A DNA stretch of 64,000 nucleotides from Cristatella mucedo (Eukaryota > Bryozoa > Phylactolaemata > Cristatellidae): positions 2,078,501-2,142,500 of the forward strand of contig WPIO01000009.1 of the NCBI GenBank assembly GCA_009760855.2, given 5' to 3'. Shown here one piece after another: positions 58,560-64,000 of the stretch (its first letter is position 1; each line of letters begins with the position of its first letter). The notes below the pieces were generated by a model that saw only the letters and a list, made by a program, of their open reading frames with translations, was not told where the DNA came from and did not search any database. Made by a program: the position numbers and the translations under genes.

Positions 58560-58655
58560 TGAGCCTTCACGACCCAGGTCGTGGTATGAAGTCCTTGCCC
58601 GACAGTAGGCCACGCTCGCCAGCTAGGCTAGGCTTCTTACCGCTAGACCAGTAGA
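58560..58655 (+). repeat. SINE-A head-like fragment
   Basis: CACGACCCAGGTCGTGGTAT, GAAGTCCTTGCCCGACAGTA: the region before and around a mutated B box, without body or 3' module. Confidence 0.45.
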
Positions 58656-58774
58656 CACCCAGGCTCGCATTATGATGCAACACAGAAAATTCCTTTGCTT
58701 TTTCACGGTCATAAGCTAGTTATTATTACGGCGATTTATTTTGCTTTTAAATCTAGTTGTTTACCGATACCTCG

Positions 58775-59156
58775 TATAAACCTCAAATCCTTTGGAGACC
58801 GAGCCTTTATTTCGTATGCTCCTAAAGCCGGAAACTCACTCCCGACTTGCATCACTACATCGCCTGACTTGACCATATTTAAAAAAGAACTTAAACGCAC
58901 CTATTTATGACAGCATTTAGTGGGTCCCTCTGATTCTTCCTTTATGTGCTTTTGCGTGCTGACACTGTGCATGCTGCCTCTAAGCACACTTGCCTGCTGA
59001 CCCTGTGCATGTAATCCCTAACCATGTTATTCATGTTGTTTATCAAGCATGATACCACTCACCATTCGATCGTGTTTCCTTTGCAGCAAATGCAAAGTGC
59101 CTAGAAAGAGATTGAGTTCTCTGAGGGTGCTTTATCAAGTGTATTATTATTATTAA
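58775..59156 (+). mobile_element. 5'-truncated LINE copy
   Basis: Starts at INLKSFGDRAFISYAPKAG, NSLPT (C-terminal coding, about 58776-58850), then LTIFKKELKRTYL, the 3' UTR and a tail ending TCTGAGGGTGCTTTATCAAG, TGTATTATTATTATT. The last 40 codons of the coding region are nearly intact. Confidence 0.88.
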
Positions 59157-59508
59157 TTTGTCAGCAAAGTGAAATACGCCTGCAATCAACAGCCCGACTC
59201 AAGCACGACTCTGTCTGAATGCCTCTTATGCATTCTGTCGATGAAATTTTCCGAGCTTGGCACTTCATCCTCGAACGTTACTATAGGTTGGCACGACTGC
59301 ACTCAATCGCGTCTTGCACCAGCTTGCTCGTTGTCCCCAGCCACCTGTGCCACAGGCTTTACTTTTAGAGCTTTGTCATGGTCTAACTTGTTTTCCCTTA
59401 AGCAGTCGGACCTCAGGCTAGTGGCTCAACGTGCCGAAGGTCTTTGAGAACAGGTTATCGTTGTAGGAGGATGCTCTTCCTGCGTTGCTACCAGGTATTT
59501 CTCTCCGC

Positions 59509-59573
<65 letters not shown>

Positions 59574-60570
59574 TCTTCCCCCTCTCTCCTCACCCAGGAC
59601 GTACAGAAGGGGCTGTGGCCACGTTTAAGTGAGGAGACTAAAAAGACGCACACTGTGATTGGTTAGGACAAGGTTCAGCCACTCCTTTTGCACTTTAGTT
59701 CACTTGGCAAATTTTTGGCTATGCCCAGTGTCACTGCGTCATTCATTTCCTACATTTTCTTTAAAGCAAGTGGCTCTATAGATTTTGACTTGTAGCTGCT
59801 AAGCTCCGAAAGGCAGCGTGTGCCGATTCCCGCGTTCTGGAATACAGTGCAATGTCAAGGCACATAGAGAATAGAACTAACCTAGAAGACGCGAAGAGCT
59901 TCGCGGATGCTTCGCTAAGGTAACGTGGGTGTTACTTGTATTTTCCAGCTTGAGTTCAAGCTGGAAGTGTTCAGTAAGCAGAATTCAATCGGCTTTCAGT
60001 AAGCAGAATTCAACGTTCTCTACAGCACCTGGTTGGTCAAGCAAGCCCCTCTTAGCTGACCGAGTAGCAACAATATATTACTGGCCAGGGAATCCGTTGA
60101 AGCCTCAGATATGTGTAGCTTTGAGTTTGAAACCGAGTTGACTACTTACTTACATTTGCGCAGCTACAAACCCGAGGCTGACGTCTAAGCTGCTCGCCAC
60201 AGGGGTGGGGGTGCTAGCTGACTGGCAGTAGATAGACATGGCTGATATACTAACGCTATTTGCGTAGCTGGAGAGGTGCAGCAGCTTTTGGCCACTTGCT
60301 ACATCTGCTCCAAGCCTGTAGCTCTGGGCCATGGTCAGGGTTAAGCCTTGTAGGGAGCCGACCTTGAACTTACAAGAAGTTGCCATCAGAGGCAGGCTGA
60401 AGTGACTTATCGGTAGTACAGCCTTTTTCTGATAGCTCCAGGGGAGTAGGCCTTCTCGCTCCACTCGCCCTCCATGTGCTGCTGCTGAAGCTCTGCTCAC
60501 TGCCTGCTGCTTTGAGCTGCTGCTCTTCCAGTGCTCTGGACAACCAACGGCTGGTCACTTGATTAAACAG
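59157..60570. other. Unassigned sequence with a (CT)n microsatellite
   Basis: Contains (CT)n at 59512-59570. A 20-bp direct duplication around AATCGGCTTTCAGTAAGCAG occurs near 59970-60015. No gene recognised. Confidence 0.5.
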
Positions 60571-60575
60571 CTTAC

Positions 60576-60624
60576 CTTCAAACTTCCGAAGTGTGCACAA
60601 GAGCTCATTTCCTGCCCTTGACAT
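60576..60624 (-). other. Possible first coding exon
   Basis: Minus strand: ATG (60624-60622) with G at -3, open for 16 codons (MSRAGNELLCTLRKFE) to a strong donor GAAG/GTAAGCTG (GT at 60575-60574), phase 1. The protein segment looks plausible, but no second exon was recognised downstream on the minus strand, and no family was identified. Confidence 0.22.
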
Positions 60625-60907
60625 CGCGGTTCTGCATAAATTGTGAAGCCACTAATTCAGCCAGCTGTGTGTGCAATCTGATCTCGTATTAATGTACTAG
60701 CATACAGTAGCTACAGACTTAGTAGGGGTTGTCACTCTTACAGGTATCCTAAGCAGATAATTTCAAAGACTTTTCTAGTTAATGGGCTAAGCCAGCACTC
60801 GCGAAATTAAGCTTATTTCAATCAAGGCTCCCATACACACTATCCTTGGCTCGTTAGCGATACTATAGTAAGTTTCCCAGGCTTAACAATGACAGCATGT
60901 TTGTTTA

Positions 60908-60958
60908 GCACCATCAGAAAACTTAATCTCTTTCTAGGCACTTTGCATATGCAACTGG
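60908..60958 (-). repeat. LINE 3' tail fragment
   Basis: Rc of CAAAGTGCCTAGAAAGAG, ATTAAGTTTTCTGATGGTGC. Tail hairpin only; no (ATT)n remains. Confidence 0.65.
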
Positions 60959-61004
60959 AAGTCGAAGTAGCGATCAAGATGAAGAACGGTGCCGGACTAA
61001 ACGA

Positions 61005-61505
61005 ATAATAATAAGAAATTTATTTCGCCCTGAGATCAACGTCTGCAATATGCACTTTAGTGTGTTGTAAAGGAAGCATGTTAATTGCTTATTGATAAAG
61101 TACACAGTATTAGCACGCATAAGCACACACACCAAGGAGAATTCGCATGGACCCGGCATATGCTTTGACCAGCAGGTGTACTTTTAGCTTGTGTTTAAAT
61201 CTTGTTGGGTCAAGGGTTGTCGCGACGTCAGTCGGAAGTGAGTTCCTAGCTTTGGAAGCATGCGAACTAAAGGCCTGGTCTCCAAATGATTTGATGTGGG
61301 TTTGGAGCATAGCTAAGTGACTTGAATGAGAGGAGCAGTGGTACGATGCCTAATCTGTCTGGGAAGTAGTTCGTATAAATAGGCTAGAGCGAGAAAATGA
61401 AGGGAACTAAAAATGAGTGACGAAACCTTGAAGTCGATGCATTGCTTGATTGAGTGCCAGCGCAGGTCGGTGAGAATTGGTGTGATGTGGCAGCTGTGAA
61501 ATGCA
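61005..61505 (-). pseudogene. Diverged LINE C-terminal fragment
   Basis: Minus strand: IKSFGDQAFSSHASKARNSL, PTDVATTLDPTRFKHKLKVHL, and upstream CHITPILTDLRWHSIKQCID, FKVSSLIFSSLHFLALAYLY. The RW and PV of the usual LHWLPVKQ block are altered. The tail at the left is replaced by AT-rich sequence. Probably another subfamily or an old copy. Confidence 0.78.
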
Positions 61506-61739
61506 GGACAAGGCATTAGCTTGAGCTCAAACCTACACCGTGTAGTCAAAACGCTTGACACTATTTCGCGACACTGACCAATAATAAGAAAATACAGTTA
61601 GGAGTAAGAGACTGAAGACAAGGGTGAGGATAAATGCAGCAGAAAAGAAAGAGGGAGATAGAGAGAGTGAGGCACATGTCATGGATGTCGCCATTGCCAC
61701 CTTCACGATGAGGCGATAGATTGAAAGAATATTCTTGTT

Positions 61740-61872
61740 GCTTATCGAGCATGCTATCACTAAACATTCGATCGTGCCTTTGCAGCAAATGTTAAATGCC
61801 TAGAAAGAGATTGAGTTCTCTGAGGGCGCTATATCAAATGCATTACTATTATTATTATATTATTATATTATT
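61740..61872 (+). repeat. LINE 3' tail
   Basis: ATCGAGCATGCTATCACTAA, GATCGTGCCTTTGCAGCAAA, TGCCTAGAAAGAG, ATTGAGTTCTCTGAGGGCGC, (ATT)n with ATATT variants. Tail and last part of the 3' UTR. Confidence 0.82.
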
Positions 61873-62009
61873 AAAGGAGGTCTTCGTGCGAATACTAAGA
61901 CTAGCTGGGCATCAAGAGCACATGCTCTCTCACCACTTCACGGCTCCGGCTGGATATGCGCCAGAATTCAGCTCACTATTCCTCGTGCTGCAGGACGTGA
62001 GCTGAATTG

Positions 62010-62165
62010 TAATAACATAATAATAATATAATTAATTTACATAACACCCTAAGAGAACTTAATCTCTATTCAGGCGCTTCACATATGCCTCGGGGCTCGA
62101 GCCAACGACCGGCAGCCAGACCTTGGTCGGGGCGAGCACCTTAACCGCTGGACCAAACCAGTCCA
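62010..62165 (-). mobile_element. SINE-B, best preserved copy
   Basis: Minus strand: head TGGTTTGGTCCAGCGGTTAA, GGTGCTCGCCCCGACCAAGG, B-box-like GTTGGCTCGAGCCCCGAGG, then CATATGTGAAGCGCCTGAAT, AGAGATTAAGTTCTCTTAGG, GTGTTATGTAAATTAATT and imperfect (ATT)n. It reads as a tRNA-like head fused to a LINE-type tail. Use it as the reference for the family in this window. Confidence 0.85.
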
Positions 62166-64000
62166 TACTCTCCTGCTAACGAATGGTGAATGTAATTCGA
62201 GCGTCTGCAACTGCGGTTGAGTTCCGGCTTGAGAAGAGAGTTGAGGTGATCAGATTGAGATGAGGTAATGAGGAGAGAAGATGGGCATGAGCCGCAGAAG
62301 CAGCGCGAGAATGGATGGAATTGGAAATGAGCAAACCATGCATGGGCTAACTTCCTTCACGAAATCCTCAAAGGCTTCGTATTTTGTCTCGTGCGATGCA
62401 TGATGGTCCTAGTGCGAACCGATTAAAAATGCATAGTGGTAAAGTGAGACAGCCGTGTCAGATCTTTCGTTGTCTGTGGTGTAATCTTTCGAGGTGACGA
62501 AGTACTGAGTGTTAGTCAGTTTCTCTTCTAGATCACATTTTTCGTTGTTTATTCTTTGAATGGAGACATATAAAGCCAATCATGACACCATGTAACCCTG
62601 ACACCTGGCCATGTAACACAAGGACCAGAAAGACCAAGTCTCCTTCGAAGATCAAAACATAAAACTATTACCTAAAGTGCATGGACAGAGTTTAGCTCTC
62701 ACGCAGCACTATACAAATGTCTTATCAATTTTTAATATTAAGAAAATCATGAAATTTAAAATCTAGTTCGATCTGTATACGTAACTGCAAATCAAAGAAA
62801 GGAAATATTTGGGATTTGTCAAGAAGATTTCGACAGCAGCATTGAACTACGCAACAGATTTGCTATTGTGCCAAATGACTCGACACGGTGCTGAGAGGGC
62901 TCTGCTAATTGTGCTTTCATGATTTATCCCTTTAGATCGTTTTTGCCACAGTGTACTCGGCCGATAAGCACTTAGTGCATATGTGCCTCCTCCTTAGGAA
63001 GGTTTGTCGGCTGGCCAGGATTGTGCTGGTGATATCGGACATTGCACACGCCGGCTTGCTGCTCCTCAGTGCTAATTTGCCTGGTGCATTTGCATTGCCA
63101 AAGCATCACAATATGCTGACCGCAATCGCCGACACACCTGTGACACCGTCCTCAGCTCTAGCAGAGTTGCCATCAAGGGGCACATTGTGACAGCTGTGTA
63201 CCTTGCACAAGCCATTGGATGAGCTGGCTTCTATTTCAAGGTAGTTTGTTTGCTCTCTTGCAATTCGATACTGGCTGCTATCATGCTAATTAGTAGGCTT
63301 TCAAGCCTTCAAAATAGTCAAGACAATGATTTAGCGCCTGCTTAGTTAATCAATGTAGCTGAGCAGTCAAAATGAGGATAGCACATATCCATGGCCTAAC
63401 CATTTCAGTAAACAATGAAGGGCTGTGGCCCCCCCATCTGTGGCTGGTACTTGTCGACAATGTCGACAATACTTACAAGTGGTACGGTGCTGAAGGTGTA
63501 TTCAATGGGCATTTATTTATGAGGCCTACCACAAAAAGGTGAATGCAGCTGCAGTTGAGTGTACTGCATTATCACTACCCTGTTGGTTACACCCAGGAAA
63601 CTACACGGCTTTCAAGCTACCAGAGACTTCAGCCTGCGCCAGGCTCACTCCCATTTTCATTCTACCCTTTGACATGAGCAGGCGAGCATGTTTTTGCTAC
63701 TTCTTAAGGAACTATCGGTCACCGTGCCCCAGACGATGGCAGATGATAATGGCTATGGCGATGATGGCTATGGCTTTGGCAAGACTATGGCTATGTCAGC
63801 AGACTTGCCGAGATGGCAGCACTGCCTGCAGCGGCCTTTAAATTGCATGCTGAGTTTCAGCAGAATCGCCAGTAAATACGGGCGTCATCTGCTAGCCACT
63901 CGTCAGCACCCACTGTATCTCGGTCGCATCCCGTGCCTGGTCGGCACGGTGAAGTCCAGAAGGCTTAGACAGCATGTTATGACCTGTGCACTGCACAATA
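62166..64000. other. Unassigned intergenic sequence
   Basis: No gene, RNA or transposon recognised. ORFs of 79 codons (62951-63190) and 100 codons (63539-63841) have no known domain; the latter includes a small GATGGCTATGGC repeat near 63750-63795. Confidence 0.5.

Overview
The window is nuclear DNA from an animal, most likely a non-ecdysozoan invertebrate. The evidence is a spliced gene with GT-AG introns of up to 6 kb, CpG-island-like sequence, CR1/L2-type LINE retrotransposons, tRNA-derived SINEs, a dead Tc1-like transposon and very long GA, CA and TA microsatellites. There are no bacterial operons, no CRISPR and no genuine rRNA or tRNA genes. The species cannot be named from sequence alone.

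The one gene that can be recognised is an isthmin-like gene on the minus strand, at about 38.1-20.9 kb (possibly to 19.95 kb). Five exon positions share one consistent reading phase: a short first exon, of which there are two alternatives (38112-38044 with a signal peptide, or 35929-35810 with a membrane anchor or signal anchor); a variable acidic exon (34313-33941); and three exons carrying a complete AMOP domain (27799-27491, 21459-21255, 21060-20958). The predicted product is 352 or 369 residues. Vertebrate isthmins have a thrombospondin type-1 repeat (TSR) before the AMOP domain. No TSR exon could be found here, and the flanking exons join in phase without one.

Layout: 0-19.6 kb is a graveyard of LINE and SINE copies with a Tc1-like pseudogene and unassigned sequence. 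19.6-34.3 kb is the body of the isthmin gene, with introns full of microsatellites, a 12-bp minisatellite, SINEs and LINE tails. About 34.5-44.4 kb is GC- and CpG-rich promoter territory in several blocks split by LINE pieces. 44.4-64 kb is again intergenic repeat sequence with no recognised gene.

The repeats form a connected set. The LINEs end in a short hairpin followed by (ATT)n. A tRNA-derived SINE (here SINE-B) carries the same hairpin tail as one LINE subfamily, as expected of a SINE moved by its partner LINE. A second tRNA-derived SINE (SINE-A) is the commonest repeat and is found nested in a LINE. At least one long GA microsatellite sits exactly inside the LINE tail hairpin. Two further dispersed repeats could not be classified.
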